Assembly: GCF_003597395.2 (NCBI RefSeq) | Contig: NC_133782.1 | Coordinates: 10,768,152 to 10,832,151, forward strand | Direction: 5' to 3' | DNA: 64,000 bases | DNA from: Chelonoidis abingdonii | Taxonomy: Eukaryota > Chordata > Testudines > Testudinidae | In this document: one piece after another, positions 22,336 to 34,899 of the stretch | Position numbering within the stretch: position 1 is the stretch's first letter | How the letters are laid out: each line of letters starts with the position of its first letter | Translations under genes and position numbers: made by a program | Notes under the pieces: model-generated | The model's database searches: none | Seen by the model: only the letters and a program-made list of their open reading frames with translations | What the model was told of the DNA's origin: nothing

Positions 22336-22613
22336 GTAATCTTGAAACCTGTCAGATCCTTGCAGTGTCAAGGAGAATGCAGAACGGTAAGGAAGCAAGA
22401 ATAATTCTCAAACACCTTTCAATGAAACAAAGGGCCTTATAGGTGTAGGATGATGGGGCAGAAAGTGGCAAATAGATCCTGATGGATTTTTTTTGATTAC
22501 CTATAAAAGCTCCAGAACCCAATTTGCTCTTGTATTCAAACTGATCCAAATACTTGTAACTAATTTAGGTAACAGGCCAAGCATTGCAGTGAAACCCATC
22601 TGACCATTTAACC

Positions 22614-22924
22614 CAGGGGTCGGCAACCTTTCACAAGTGGTGTGCCAAGTCTTCATTTATTCACTCTAATTTAAGGTTTCGCGTGCCAGTAATACATTTT
22701 AACATTTTTAGAAGGTCTCTTTCTATAACTCTATAATATATAACTAAACTGTTGTTGTATGTAAAGCAAATAAGGTTTTTAAAATGTATAAGAAACTTCA
22801 TTTAAAATTAAATTAAAATGCAGAGTCCCCCAGAGGGGTGGCCAAGATCTAGGCAGTGTGAGTGTCACTGAAAATCAGCTCACGTGCTGCCTTCGGCACA
22901 CGTGCCATAGGTTGCATTCCCCTG
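22614..22924. mobile_element. hAT nonautonomous element (GGGGTCGGCAACC type)
   Basis: CAGGGGTCGGCAACCTTTC on the left and GGTTGCATTCCCCTG on the right are inverted. The flanks ATTTAACC (22606-22613) and ATCTAACC (22925-22932) are an 8-base target duplication with one change. It is the inverse orientation of the copies at 29731, 39061 and 53104. Confidence 0.92.
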
Positions 22925-22932
22925 ATCTAACC

Positions 22933-25690
22933 CTATTCACGTCAGCATGGCTGTAAAAAAGCAGTTTGGCCAAAGAGCTATTGGCTCTAGATGTTTGGCA
23001 AAGCATTGTCAGCAACAAGGTAAACGGTGAAAGAGACAAGCAGTTCACAGCCGGGCAAATCACCTTCAATGCCCATAGGCATGGAAGGCCTTGAATGAAG
23101 CCTGTGTCTTGGAGCAGTATTCTTGTGGAGCTCCACATGCCCAGGGCAGATGGAGGTACTAGGGACTAGTGGATCTGCAACAGGAAAGGTATACAATCTT
23201 ACCATGATCCTCCCACCTGGCTCCCAAAGAGAGACAACACAGCAACCACAGAGGATTCAGAGCCGCTCCACTACCCAATTGGCAGCCTACCTGCCCAGCC
23301 TACAGTTTCCCAGTCCAGGCCCGTTTATTTGAGCTGGGCACAATGACTAGGATTTGGTCTATATTGTTCACAACTAACACACACACACACCCCATCACTC
23401 TGGAATGTCACACAATTAATGTTTTCTTCCCTTGGAAGCAAAAGAGTTTATACATCTTTGTTTCTGGATCCCAGTGAGTCCAAACCACAATTAATTCAAT
23501 AAGCCAGATTCCAGTTACACCTGGGTAAATCCAGAGTAATTCCACTGACCGCTAGGTAGCCGAGATCCAAATTCAACATAACTGGCATATTAATGCTGTC
23601 CAGGGAATGAGAGGTTTGACATAGAGATCAGTTTACTAGGTGTATTAGTTGGAATTGCCCTGTATCTGAGACTGCCCTAGAGTGGGAGAGGTGCATTTTT
23701 TCCCAGAAACATAAGCACTCTAACCTTTTTTTTCCGGCTTTACTTGTTCCTTGGTGTAAGTGAAACACTTTTGGTGCGATTTATGCCTCAGGCAAACTGA
23801 ATGATCAATCCATCACAATGGGCAGCACATTTCTTTGTTGATCCTTTGATGGAAATAATTAAACCTGGGACCTCTATAGACAGCTAAGAGGAAAAGTTCC
23901 CATGGCTGGAATCTTGCTCATTCAGAGGATGCACTAGGAATCCCATTTTCGATAACTGCATTAGCACAGTAAAATAAAATGTAAATATCGAGGCTACTGC
24001 ACTACAAAATGTGCTATTGTCACTTACTCTGACAACAGTAGCTTACCTTTAGTGTTGAACAATGTTTGAGTAGCTAACAAATGCAATACAGTTTATGTTG
24101 TAAAAGCAACAGAGTCCTAATAGTCAGAGATCCTTCTATGACACTGTATGAGGATATGGCAGGACATTTCAATGACAGGCTGCACAGATTGATCAAAAGG
24201 AATCAGGATTTTATTTTATTTTTTTCGGCAGAGAGAAGACAACAAAAATAAAAAGTCAGTACAAATGCCCCAGAAACCTGAGACAGATGGCTTTGTTTAA
24301 CACAGTTTCAGGGTGTCTCACACCCACCTCCTGGGTCTTGAGATCTGGGAATTTAACTCCTTCCAGGCCCATTAGCTGGAGCTGCTACCCCTTAAGCAGC
24401 CTGCTTATCACTGGAGTTTCCTGTTTGGATTCACCCTTTTAAAATGGCTTTTCCCCAGTATGCTCTTCTCTAGCCTTTTATATCTGGGCAGCCCTAAAAT
24501 GGCCACTTCAAATGACTAACTGCTGATCCTTCCTCTATTCCAGGTAGGAATTATTTTAATTTCTGTGTTGTTTTTGTCTTCTCTCATTCCTGAGATAACG
24601 TAGCCTCCTCGTACGCTGTGTTTGCTATTACATTTTGAGGCAAAATGGGGAAGAAGTGCCAGGATTTGTGCCACATTTGACAGAATTATGTATAAATGCT
24701 GCATATCATAGTCTTTGGAAAATGGGAAAGACACATACAAGTTATTCCCTGTGGTATGAGACCATAGCTCTCCTGGCAAAGGATTTATCAGCTAATATAT
24801 TAGGCCAAGCTTTCTAAAAATGACAAATGATTTTGGCTCCTTCTGTTTTTGAGAGCTCAACTTCATACTAGAGCTGGGTAGGAAAAGGTCCCGTGAATAT
24901 TTGAAAGTTTGAAATGTTTTCCAGTCTTGCATTAGAACAAAAAGTTGAAATCTCTGAAATATTTGCCATCCAAAAAACTGAAAAAAATTTATTATGGGTT
25001 AATCAAAATGTTTCAATAATTTCTAAATATTTGGTTTCAATTTAACCCTTGAAAACTTTTTTTTTAAATGAAAAGTCATTTTGAACCAAAAACTTGGGGT
25101 TTTTTTTTGTTTTGAAGGTGTCCATTTTGTTAATTTCAAAAAAGTGTCCTTGAGGTTTTTTGTTTTTTTTTTAAGTTGGAAAATTCATCAGACCCAACCC
25201 TGTTTTGAACAGTTTTCATTTCAACTAACTGGCATTTTTTTTGGCAAAAAAGTGCTGAGTAAACTATCTGAAAGGTTGTTTTTATACCAAAATTCAGGCA
25301 AGATGAAAAGACTGAGGGGAACCTTAGTGCTGGTTTTGGTTTTGGGGATGTTTACACATTTAATTTTGAGACCAAAATGTAACATTGTATTGCTGGGTGG
25401 TAAGGTCGGAGATGACAACCAGTTATTGTTCTGTACAGCATGAACTTCAATTCCTTTAGCGTAATGAAAGCCTTTTGGTTGAAATGTTATAAACGTTGTT
25501 TTCAGGAAAGGCGTGGGGGAATCTCTTCCTTCCCAGCTAGAAAGCAGATTCCTAACAACCAGTGACATGTTTTGCAACCTGACAGAAATGTTCCATTCAT
25601 TTTTAATTGATTAGAGTTCATAGTTACCCTGGTTAGACAATGTGCTGGGAGTGGACTATATAAGTGCACTGGCCACCACCCTGGCTTAGA
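22933..25690. other. EDN3 intron 2, no recognised gene
   Basis: It holds a short (AC)n run at about 23377-23391 and a T-rich, A-rich stretch at 24960-25180. No coding or mobile element with clear ends was found; open frames of up to 148 codons near 25500-25950 lie antisense to a LINE fragment or in low-complexity sequence. Confidence 0.4.
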
Positions 25691-26545
25691 AGGTAAGTGA
25701 AAGCACCTATGCAAAATAAATAGAAATAAATAGAAAGGGAGACAAGGAGAAGCTGATGTCAATGAATATAAATTAGAAGCTAGGAAGTACAGAAATTGAT
25801 AAGGAAAGCAATGCGAACTCTTTAAAGACAGTAAAAAGGAATTTAAGTATATTGAGAACAAAAGGAATCCTAACATTGGTATTGGTCCATCACTAGATGG
25901 ACGTGGTAGAACTGTCAATAATAATGCAGAAAAGGGAGAAGTGATCAATATATATTTCTATTCAGTATTTGGAAAAATAAGAAATGGTATATCCATATTA
26001 TAAGATGGTGATTAAATACTTTCCACTTCAACAGTAACTAGGGAAGATGTTAAATAGCAGCTACTAAAGTTAAATATTTTTAAATCAGCAGGTCTGTACA
26101 ACCTACATCCAAGAGTTTTAAAAGAGTTGGGGAGCTCTCTGAACCATTAATATTGATTTTCAATAAGTCCTGGAACACTAGGGAAATTTCAGAGGACTTG
26201 AGAGTAAGCTAACGTTGTGCTAAAATTTAAAAAGGATAAATGGGATGACCTGGGTACCTGTAGGCCTGACAGCCTGACATCAATTCCAGGCAACATAAGA
26301 AACTAGTTGATACAGGACTCCTTTAATGAAAAAAAATTAAAGGAGGATAATAAAATTAATGCTGACCAAGACAGAGTTATAGAAAATAGGTTTTTGTCAA
26401 ATTGGTTCATAAACTTAATAATAGTTTTGATGTAATATACATAGCCTTCTGCTGGGTAGTGTTTCTAGTGGAGTCCTGCAGGGATTGTGTTCTTGGCCCT
26501 ATGTTTAATATTTTTATCAATGAGTTGGAATGGGGGTAGGGGAGT
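25691..26545 (+). pseudogene. CR1-type LINE fragment, reverse-transcriptase region
   Basis: Read on the plus strand through many stops and frame changes, the order of CR1 ORF2 reverse-transcriptase segments is visible: a stretch ending ...NAEKGEVIN-YF-SVFG (about 25915-25975), then HPRVLKELG (about 26105-26135), then an SLTSIPGN-like block (about 26270-26300), then a VFLALCLIFLS-like block before 26530. It lacks the 5' half and the 3' end, so it is an old truncated copy inside EDN3 intron 2. No function is expected. Confidence 0.75.
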
Positions 26546-26865
26546 GTAGGGATGTCCTGGAATGTTGTTTCTTTTCTCATTACACTTTATATGATTAGAG
26601 ATTTCACCCAGAGTTAAAAGAAACATCAAACATATGAATTTGTGTCAGATAGAGATTATTATCTAATGATTTGTTGTAGAGTCATGTAACTCACATGCAG
26701 CACACTGAAGAATGAAGTGTAAAGAGAACTCCCTTGAGATTCTCTTCCTGTGTCTCCCTACAGTGATTTCTCTTTATATCAGGACTTGTGCACCTATGCA
26801 AAGAAGAAAGGATTTGATCTCCTATGGTTATGGTTTTTTTGCAGTTACTAGCACACAGAGACCCC

Positions 26866-27400
26866 CTGGCCCCTCACCTAAGAGCCGCAGCTGGAGGGAT
26901 GTCAGTCACTTTTGGGAGCCACCCGAATTAAGTGCCAAACCCCTGACCTTCTCCTGAAACTCAATCCCCTGCCCCAGCTTAAAGCCTGCACCCAAACTCC
27001 CTCCCTACACCTGCATCCTACACTGCTTCCGGCACCCCAACCCCCTGCCCCAGCCCAGAGCCTGCATGGAAACTCCTTCCCACATCCTGACCCCTCACTC
27101 CCTCCCACACCCCAACTCTGTCCCAGAGCCTCTCCACTGCACACCAACCCCTTGCCGCAGCCTAGAGCCCACAGCCAAACTCCCTCCCAGAGCCCACACC
27201 CCCTCCCACAGCCCAACCCCCTGTCCCAGCCTGGTGAAAGTGAGTGAGGGTGGAGGAGAGCTAGCAACGGAGGGAGGGGAGGGGAGGGATGGAGTGTGGG
27301 GGCGGGGCCTCAGAAAGGGCGGGACACGGGCATGGCTCAGGCAAGGGGCGGGGGCATGGCAAGTGTCTTTGTGTTTGCACGATTAGGCAGCTGGCAACCG
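26866..27400. repeat. GC-rich dispersed repeat (CCCTGCCCCAGCC type)
   Basis: Repeated CAACCCCCTGCCCCAGCC and CCAAACTCCCTCCC motifs, then a G-rich tail GGAGGGAGGGGAGGGG...GGGGCGGGGCC, ending near ACGATTAGGCAGCTGGCAACCG. I know this as part of a common turtle element. Open frames of over 100 codons on both strands follow from the composition. Confidence 0.6.
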
Positions 27401-27619
27401 TAGAAATACATCAGGAGAAGGGCAGAATCCCATAACAAATACAGGGGTGGACTATTCTATCAAGGTGTTTTAAAAAAAAAAAATCATTGCTGCAAAAATG
27501 CATTCAGTGTTTCCTAAATCAGTTATCATGAGAATAGTCATTGGGGCGTCCCAAAGGAATGCTAAAGTACGTTTCATTTAGGCTAGCATCCAAAAACATA
27601 GCAGACTCAGGAATTATAT

Positions 27620-27914
27620 GGGTATGGCTACACCTGAAATTTCAAAGCGCTACCGCGGCAGTGCTACCGCAGCGCTACCGCAGCAGCGCTTTGAAGTGCG
27701 AGTGTGGTTGGAGCGCCAGCGCTGGGAGAGAGCTGCACGTAAACCACATCCTCTATGGGTGTGGCTTGCAGCGCTGGGAGCCGCACTCCCAGCGCTGCGG
27801 CACTGATTACACTGAGGCTTTACAGCGCTGTATCTTGCAGCGCTCGGGGGGTGTTTTTTCACACCCCTGAGCGCGAAAGTTGCAGCGCTGTAAAGTGCCA
27901 GTGTAGCCATACCC
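27620..27914. mobile_element. Harbinger-type MITE rich in AGCGCT
   Basis: The termini GGGTATGGCTACACC and AGTGTAGCCATACCC are inverted. TTA follows the right end, and the left flank is TAT, so the duplication is imperfect. The interior repeats the palindrome AGCGCT about nine times. Confidence 0.8.
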
Positions 27915-29489
27915 TTAGTTATATCCTTAGAAGGCAACAAGAAATCCAAGTAGCTAGGCATCCCAAACCATACTAATTAATTTACCTCTGCATCAAGAAA
28001 ATATTTACCCACTCTGGGCCTTCGTTTGCACCCATGAAGCTTAATTGACTCCACTGAGATCCCATGGGTATGCTAATAGTGTATAATAGCACCTAATGGT
28101 AATCAAGCATCTAATGGCAATCAAGTTAAACCCAATATAAACACTTAGTAAGACAGTCCCTGCCTTGAAGAGTGTAAGATCCAAACAGACAAGACAGAGC
28201 AAGATTGTGAAATAAGAATGCAACATGCAAGTATAACAGGAGGATGAGAACAAAAGTATCAGAACTAGCATTCAAAAGGGCAAATACTCAAGGGGAAAAT
28301 AAATACTTCCTCCCATCCCCACCATCCTCATTTTTCAGTCTCTGGGAATCTGGCAATGGGCCAGGTGACTGACTTCAGAGATGGGGGGAGTTCACTGTGA
28401 TTGGGGGTAAAACTATCCAAGGCCAATATGCCACAGATATCAACTAACGCGTGTGTCATAGGGAATGGAATCCTCCTAACAAAAACCTGCTATGGAATTG
28501 CACAGTAATTGCACTATGCTAGTGTTTAGGATAATTTATTCCTGCAGAAGACAGGTGTATTTTTTCCTAAAGGCCGCAAACTTCCGTTTCAAAAATATAC
28601 CCCAAACTCTTTCTCTCTCTCACACACACACACAGGCCTAATGAAATAACATTCCCATAGCTTCACATGCGGAGAAACCTGCCTCTTTGAAAATAACATT
28701 TCCCTCATCTCTCATGATCTCCCACTGCTCTGGACCAACCTGTCTTTAGCCTCATGGCACAGCAAACTGTGGCGCTGTTGAGCATAGCAAAGGGCGGGTG
28801 CCTTTCAGCTATTGTCGCTCCAGCTCCTGCTGTTACTCTCTCCCTATGACTGAGGAGAGCAGAACTTGTTGGGGAGTAGAAGCTGTAGGTGGGCTGGGTG
28901 CAGTATAAAGAGGAGTGGATGAGCTCCTGAAAGGAAGGAACATCTGTGGAATGAGGTGATTGGGTGGAAATAGGCAACCAAAGAGTAGCTGGGCCAAAAC
29001 AGGAATCAAAGAGATCTGCACCCACATTTTGAACCCCCCACATTGGTGTGTATGTGAAATGAATTAAACCAAGTTCTGCCTGCCAGATCGTCACTCCACT
29101 CCACCACATGTGTAATTCAAAACTGATTGTTTGCAAAAAGCTGGGGGGTGGGGGGCAGAATAAGTGTGAGGCATTAATTTAATGCTTGTAAAAGGTGCTA
29201 GCTTGACAAGCCTGGAGACTGAAATCCTCTGTTTATTCTCAGAACTGGAACAGAATGTATGGCACTAGTGAAGCTTCCATACACTGCCCTGTCAGAGTGC
29301 CTCAGTCCCCTCCCTGTCCCCCTTCCCCTGAAGGGTCAGCCCTAAGTCTGGAAGGGATTTTAGCCTCCCAGGCCAAGTCAATCCCAGATCTTTCAGAGTG
29401 GTTATCGATTGTGATATTAATGTCAAGAGCACTAGAAGGATATTCAGTGCTTTAGAGCAAAACGCAAAGACCCTAAGATTACAGTTTAG
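27915..29489. other. EDN3 intron 2, no recognised gene
   Basis: It contains a composite (CT)n(CA)n microsatellite at about 28609-28634. Nothing else could be assigned, and the open frames on the minus strand (28705-29136) show no family. Confidence 0.4.
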
Positions 29490-29529
29490 CTCAGTGGTTC
29501 TCAACCCGTGGCCCACAAGCCATATGTGG

Positions 29530-30130
29530 CTAGGGTTGCCAGTCATCCAGTTTTTGACCAGAACACCCAGTTGAAAAGGGACCCTGGCGGCTCCGGTCAG
29601 CACTATCAACTGGGCCATTAAAAGTCCAGTCAGTGGTGCAGCGGGGGCCCGGGGCTAAGGCAAGATCCCTGCCTGCCCTAGCTCTGTGTGGCTCCCCAAA
29701 GCAGTTGTCAGGTCCCTGCAGCCCCTAGATCAGGGGTAGGCAACCTATGGCATGGGTGCCGAAGGCGCCACATGAGCTCATTTTCAGTGGCACTCAGACT
29801 GCCTGGGTCCTGGCTACCGGTCTGGGGGGGCTCTGCATTTTAATTTAATTTTAAATGAAGCTTCTTAAACATTTTAAAAGCCTTATTTACTTTACATACA
29901 ACAGTAGTTTAATTATATATTATAGACTTATAGAAAGAGACCTTCTAAAAATGTTAACATGTATTACCGGCATGCAAAACCTTAAATTAGAGTGAATAAA
30001 TGAAGATTCAGCACACCATTTCTGAAAGGTTGCCGATCCCTGCCCTAGACGCATGGGTGACCAGGGAGGCTCCGTGTGCTGCCCCCGCCCCAAGGGCCGG
30101 CTCCGCAGCTCCCATTAGCCAGGAACTGGT
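29530..30130. mobile_element. GC-rich repeat split by a hAT insertion
   Basis: CTAGGGTTGCCAGTCATCCAG, CCAGTTGAAAAGGGACCCTGGCGG and GTCCAGTCAGTGGTGCAGCGG lead into the hAT copy at 29731. GCATGGGTGACCAGGGAGGCTCC and GCTGCCCCCGCCCC resume after it. The end positions are approximate. A GGTTCTCAACC hAT end fragment lies just before it (29494-29506). Confidence 0.6.
29731..30042. mobile_element. hAT nonautonomous element (GGGGTAGGCAACC type)
   Basis: CAGGGGTAGGCAACC and GGTTGCCGATCCCTG are inverted. The flanks CCCTAGAT (29723-29730) and CCCTAGAC (30043-30050) are the 8-base duplication with one change. The body shows the family's TGAAGCTTCTTAAACATTTT segment. Confidence 0.92.
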
Positions 30131-30389
30131 TTAACTAGATCAAAGGGGTGGGAGGATACACAGTCCGAAAGCATAAGGCCCTGTGTCCACACTTGGTGAG
30201 GATCAGTACAGGAAAGCTTCAGGCACGAAGAGGGCTTTAAGGAACAGAGGGGGTAAGCCCAGCAACACAGGATGTGGGAGGCTGCTGCTTCAAGCTTAAG
30301 GGGAGATATGAAAAATTCTATGCAGAAACTGTGAGAAAGAGACAAGGGACTTTACAAACATAGAATAAAAAGATGGTCCCTGTTACAGT

Positions 30390-30517
30390 CAGGGGTGCTG
30401 GAACAATTTTTACAGTGGGAGTGCTGAGAGTCATTGAACCAAACTGTAAACCTTGTATATAATGGAAACCACTTCAAGCCAGGGGGTGCGGCAGCACCCC
30501 CAGTTCCAACAACTATG
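30390..30517. mobile_element. hAT-type short MITE with exact 8-base duplication
   Basis: CAGGGGTGCTGGAACAATT on the left and CAGTTCCAACAACTATG on the right. GTTACAGT occurs exactly at 30382-30389 and 30518-30525. It includes the small palindrome GGGGGTGCGGCAGCACCCCC. Confidence 0.85.
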
Positions 30518-30525
30518 GTTACAGT

Positions 30526-31890
30526 CTGAATAGAAGACAAGAGTCAACAGATGGATATAAACAGATGAGAGAGTGTAGGGAAACAATGAGACAATATTGG
30601 TGAGTATTATCGGCAGTGGTCTCTGCACAATAGCAGCCTAACCATGCAGTTACGTTGTCCAGCTTTACAAGAAAAATCACTGAACATGAGGCCTATAATT
30701 TAGAGGGGCCCATAAAGCTTTAGAAGCTTTGCAATAAGTGTTGCTGTGAGACTATGTACTCTAAACAGAGTTTGCTAAAGAAGAGGCTCTCATGTCGTGA
30801 CTGAGATGCTAAAAGTGTAAACTGGATAAAGCTGAGTCTGAATCCAGAGACCAGAAACTACTTTGAAATCTTAGTTTCTTGGGCAGGGATTACAAAAGTC
30901 CTAAATATAAACATCTCATATCCATTTGTTTTCCTATACTATTACAACATCAATGCACCAATATGAGAGGGATCAGCGAATTTTTATGTCTCTCACCCCC
31001 CTACAACGACAAAGGTCAAAATCAAGGCATGAGAAATTAATGTGTCTCTCGCAGGGTCTCATAATCATGTTATTGCAAAGTTGCAAACAGATGCAGCTCA
31101 AACAGCTTCCAGCAATGGGAAGGAGAAAAAACAAGTACACATCTTTTTTTAAATCAACAAACAAAAACAAACAGTCCTACTTGGTTTAAATAATGTAGGG
31201 GTGGAAATTCCTTGTCCCTCAAACGAGAAAAAAAAACTCACAACTAACAGCACTGTTTATTGCAGTAAAATCAGGTGCAATTTTGCATACCACTACAATA
31301 ATTCATATGCAAATTAGGCACACCTTGCTCATGCACAATTGCTCACATGAAATAACATGAAACTGGGTCCTAAAAATCTAGCCAATGTGTGTGACATAAA
31401 AGATAGCAATGATATCATCCAATTATAAAATGATAATGTATTATTTAATAAATCTGTCTTAATTTGAAACATGCCTGTTTTGAAAGGGAACATTTGTTCA
31501 GAATCCATGCATTCAAAATTCTGCAATTTTTGTGGTTAGGAATTTACAAAAAAGAACTGTTCAACTTATATTTTAGCTTGTTTTTTCTTAACAATTTCTA
31601 ACTGAAGATAACTAAAAAAAAAGAAAAACAAAAAAGGACAGTCTTCAATCAGTCCAAAGGAACTAGTGGATTCCAGAAAGGCTTATCTACTGTTTTGCCT
31701 GCAGTTTTACCAGTAGGTATAACCATAATCCATGATCTCTTTTTTATTTACTTTTAATAGCTTGTGAGGTTTATTCTCCTTTAATCTTTCTGTTTCTGTC
31801 ATACAATCTACATTAGGACACACACATGCAGATGGGTAACATGATCCTTGCTGAACATACCCAGGCAAAACTCCCACAGACTTAAATGTT
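30526..31890. other. EDN3 intron 2, AT-rich, no recognised feature
   Basis: No supported gene or mobile-element boundaries. Confidence 0.4.
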
Positions 31891-31894
31891 GTTT

Positions 31895-32130
31895 GCAGTG
31901 TGGTTGTAGCTGTGTTAGTCCCAGGATATTAGAGAGATACGGTGGGTGGGGTAGTATCTTTTGATGGACCAACTTCTGTTGGTGAGAGAGACAAGCTTTT
32001 GAGCTACACAGAGCTCTTCTTCAGCTACTACATGCGTCTGACGAAGTGGACATTCATCCATGAAAGCTTATGCTCCAATACATCTGTTAGTCTTTAAGGT
32101 GCCACAGGACTCTTTATTGCTTTTTACACC
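31895..32130. repeat. Long-inverted-repeat element (CCCAGGATATTAGAGAGA family)
   Basis: GTTGTAGCTGTGTTAGTCCC and GATGGACCAACTTCTGTTGGTG match the copy at 34900. The right part (CATGAAAGCTTATGCTCC, TGTTAGTCTTTAAGGTGCC) belongs to the 5831/40230 family, so this copy joins pieces of both families. Confidence 0.65.
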
Positions 32131-32892
32131 CATCTTGTCTCTCTAATAGACTCAAATGAGCATATGAATAGGGTCTGCCCAAACCTGATACAGGTAAATG
32201 CAATGCAGTGGCAAATCTTCCATACACAAATAGCCATGTTTATACCAAAACAAAACCCAGTAAGAAGTAAAGAGAGACATCAGAAGAATAAATAATAATA
32301 AAGCATTTTGAAGCTGACCTAAGTCAGTAGTGAATGAAGGTGATTAATCTCTGGTGGCTATTAGTGGCCTACTGTAGGTGGAATCAGTGGTTGTTGTCAG
32401 TCTGACACCTAGTGTCTCACTTCACAACAAGCCGATGACAGTTTCAGCAAAGAGACCAAAGCCTGAATATGCATGGAAAGCAAATACTCAACTACCCTTT
32501 CTCAGCCCTAGAGGTGGGTTCCATCCTGCCAACTCAGGAGTGCATAATTTAATAGGAAAACTGGATGGAGCTGTCTGCCGAGCACAGATCATACTCTTAC
32601 GTGGCAGTCAAAATCTGAAATATCTGACTCCTTAATATTGTTGGATTCAGTATGTGTGTCCGTTATTCAGTGACAAGAATGTTTCAATATATTTGTGAGA
32701 TGCTGCTCGCCTCATCCTCTGCCAACCCATCCTGAAAACTAAGAGGGCAGACCACTGGGCTATGTTTACACTCTTCCAGCCCCGGAGGAGATATCTGGAT
32801 AAGTACAGAAGTTCAGAACCAGGCAGCCAGCACAGAAATATTAGGCCAAATTCTGCCTTTACCTGTACCCATCCAATCCATAAATTCATATT

Positions 32893-33250
32893 TTAAAGTA
32901 TAAAGGACCATTAGATAATCTAGTCTGACTTCCTGTATAACCACAAGACAGAATTTCATCCAGTTACTCCTGCACCGAGCCAATAACTTGTGTTTGAATA
33001 ATGCATAATCTTCCTGGATTTGAACGCTTCACGTAATGAAAAATATGAATTTGTCTAATATGAATGTCTGATTTTAACTTCCAGCCATTGGTTCTTGTTA
33101 TGTATTTCTCTGCTACATTAATAATCCTTTCAGTACCTTGTATTTTTTCTGCATGAAGCACTTTTACATTGTAATCAAGTCACCTCTTGTTCTTTTACTG
33201 ACATCATTGGAGTGGCCCAGGCAAATTTAACCCATTCAGCTTATCTCCAA
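32893..33250 (-). repeat. CR1-type LINE 3' fragment, antisense
   Basis: GGACCATTAGATAATCTAGTC, ACTTCCAGCCATTGGTTCTTG and ATTGTAATCAAGTCACCTC are the antisense of the CR1-like 3' region, also seen at 51601-52080. Confidence 0.7.
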
Positions 33251-34895
33251 TGACCTTAAATAACTCTGTCGGCAACACTATAAAATCTATTTATTGGACC
33301 ACACATTGCTTTCGAATGCACATGCTCAGCTCCCATCAAAAGATAAGGGGCCATTCAACGTTTTAAAGATGTACCCTAGAAAAGACTTTGGTTTCTTCTC
33401 TAAGTTATTTCATGGATAAATTTTATAATTGAGCCTATAAGTCAGTGGGTATTGCCAAAAAGTAGTAGTTCCTTCTGTTGAGAGATTTTCAGTATCTTTA
33501 TTTGCAGGAGCAAGATAAAATTAATCACTTAACAGAGAACACGGAATCATAAAGCAATTCAGTCATTATTACTGAGTAACAGATCCTCAGCATGTAGCAT
33601 ATACTAGCTTTTCATAATGGTTTTGCAATGTAACCTTTTGTCCACAAGGACATTAATTGCTGCATCCTGCTGTGACTTTCATTTAGGACTCCCTCCTTTC
33701 TCTCTAAGGCTCTCACCATTTCCAGCAAACAAGACAACAGTATCAAAATGACACCAGCATGTTCTGATGGCTGAAGTGACCCCAGTAGTTCACTGACAAG
33801 TCCAGACAGACACACGCTCTCGCTCTCTTCACGTGGGGGGTCTCCAGGGTCAGAGCCTAGAAACACTGTAATTTTCTGCCTTCTGACAGCTCCCTACTTG
33901 CTGATCTAAGATGCCTCTCACCACAGTTGGGAGCAGGGGAGGAAGGAGTAGGCAGTTAAGTGATAAAATCTGCTTTGGGTTGGCACTCTACCTCCAGCAC
34001 TGTTTTTATGGAAATCTCAATCATCTCCCTAGGGCCAGAGAAGCCAAAACCAGAGTCTTGTTTTAAATATGTTAATACAATGTTTAAAAGCATCTTCTGT
34101 TGCAAAGAGGTAGGCAAAGAAATGAGGTTGGAGGAGGAAGGGAATTTGGCAGCATGGTATATAATAAGAAAGGGTAAAACAAGAGGAACTAAGGGCTGTG
34201 AGGGAGGAAGGATGTAATTCAAAAGGGATAATGATGGCGTGGGGAGAAAAGAAAATAGGGAGAGGTGAAAGATGCTGCTGAGTCTAGATGGGAAATGAGT
34301 GGTGAGGAAGTAAGAGATGAGAAAGGAAAAAAGGTGAGTAAGCAGAAGTTTCAGAAAACTATCCTTCTGGCCTCCTGCTCCTTTTACTTCCTAAGAGTAA
34401 ATAATGCTCTTTCTAGGGATACCAAACCTACTTCGGATGAGCTTTCTTTGACAGCAAACTATTTCGCTGTCAAATACTGTCTCAGCTGCATGCACTCAGC
34501 AATGGTGACAAAACAGGGCCACTTAGAAACACTACGTATATAACATTCTTATGGACATTGTGGCTATTCCTATTCAGGAAGTGTAGGCTGAATTCTACGG
34601 GATATTAAACTACTTACTGCAGGCCACATTCTACTTAGTCACATTCCTGATCAATCCAAGTAACTTCAGGGGGCCTGGCTGCTCAGGGTGCACAGTCAGC
34701 ACAGTGGTAGGGTCTGTATGCCTGACACTAAAACCCAGCTGTGCTCTTGTTGCACTGGATGTGTGTATTTTCAAGAAGGGTCAATGTCTCCATGCACAGC
34801 CCTTCCATCTGCTCTCAGATATACATCCCTGCTTCTGTGGAAGCTCCCTGGGTGTAGCTAAGCCAGTGCTGCCAAGTGTCATTCATCTCTGATGT
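33251..34895. other. EDN3 intron 2, no recognised feature
   Basis: No gene, repeat end or structured RNA could be supported. Confidence 0.4.
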
Positions 34896-34899
34896 ATGC

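Noticed and set aside
25221..25948. Minus-strand frames of 118 and 148 codons
   Set aside because: Part is antisense to the CR1 fragment, part is T-rich low-complexity sequence; no domain or splice support.
26902..27386. Overlapping frames of 106-121 codons on both strands
   Set aside because: They follow CCCTGCCCCAGCC-type tandem sequence in a dispersed repeat.
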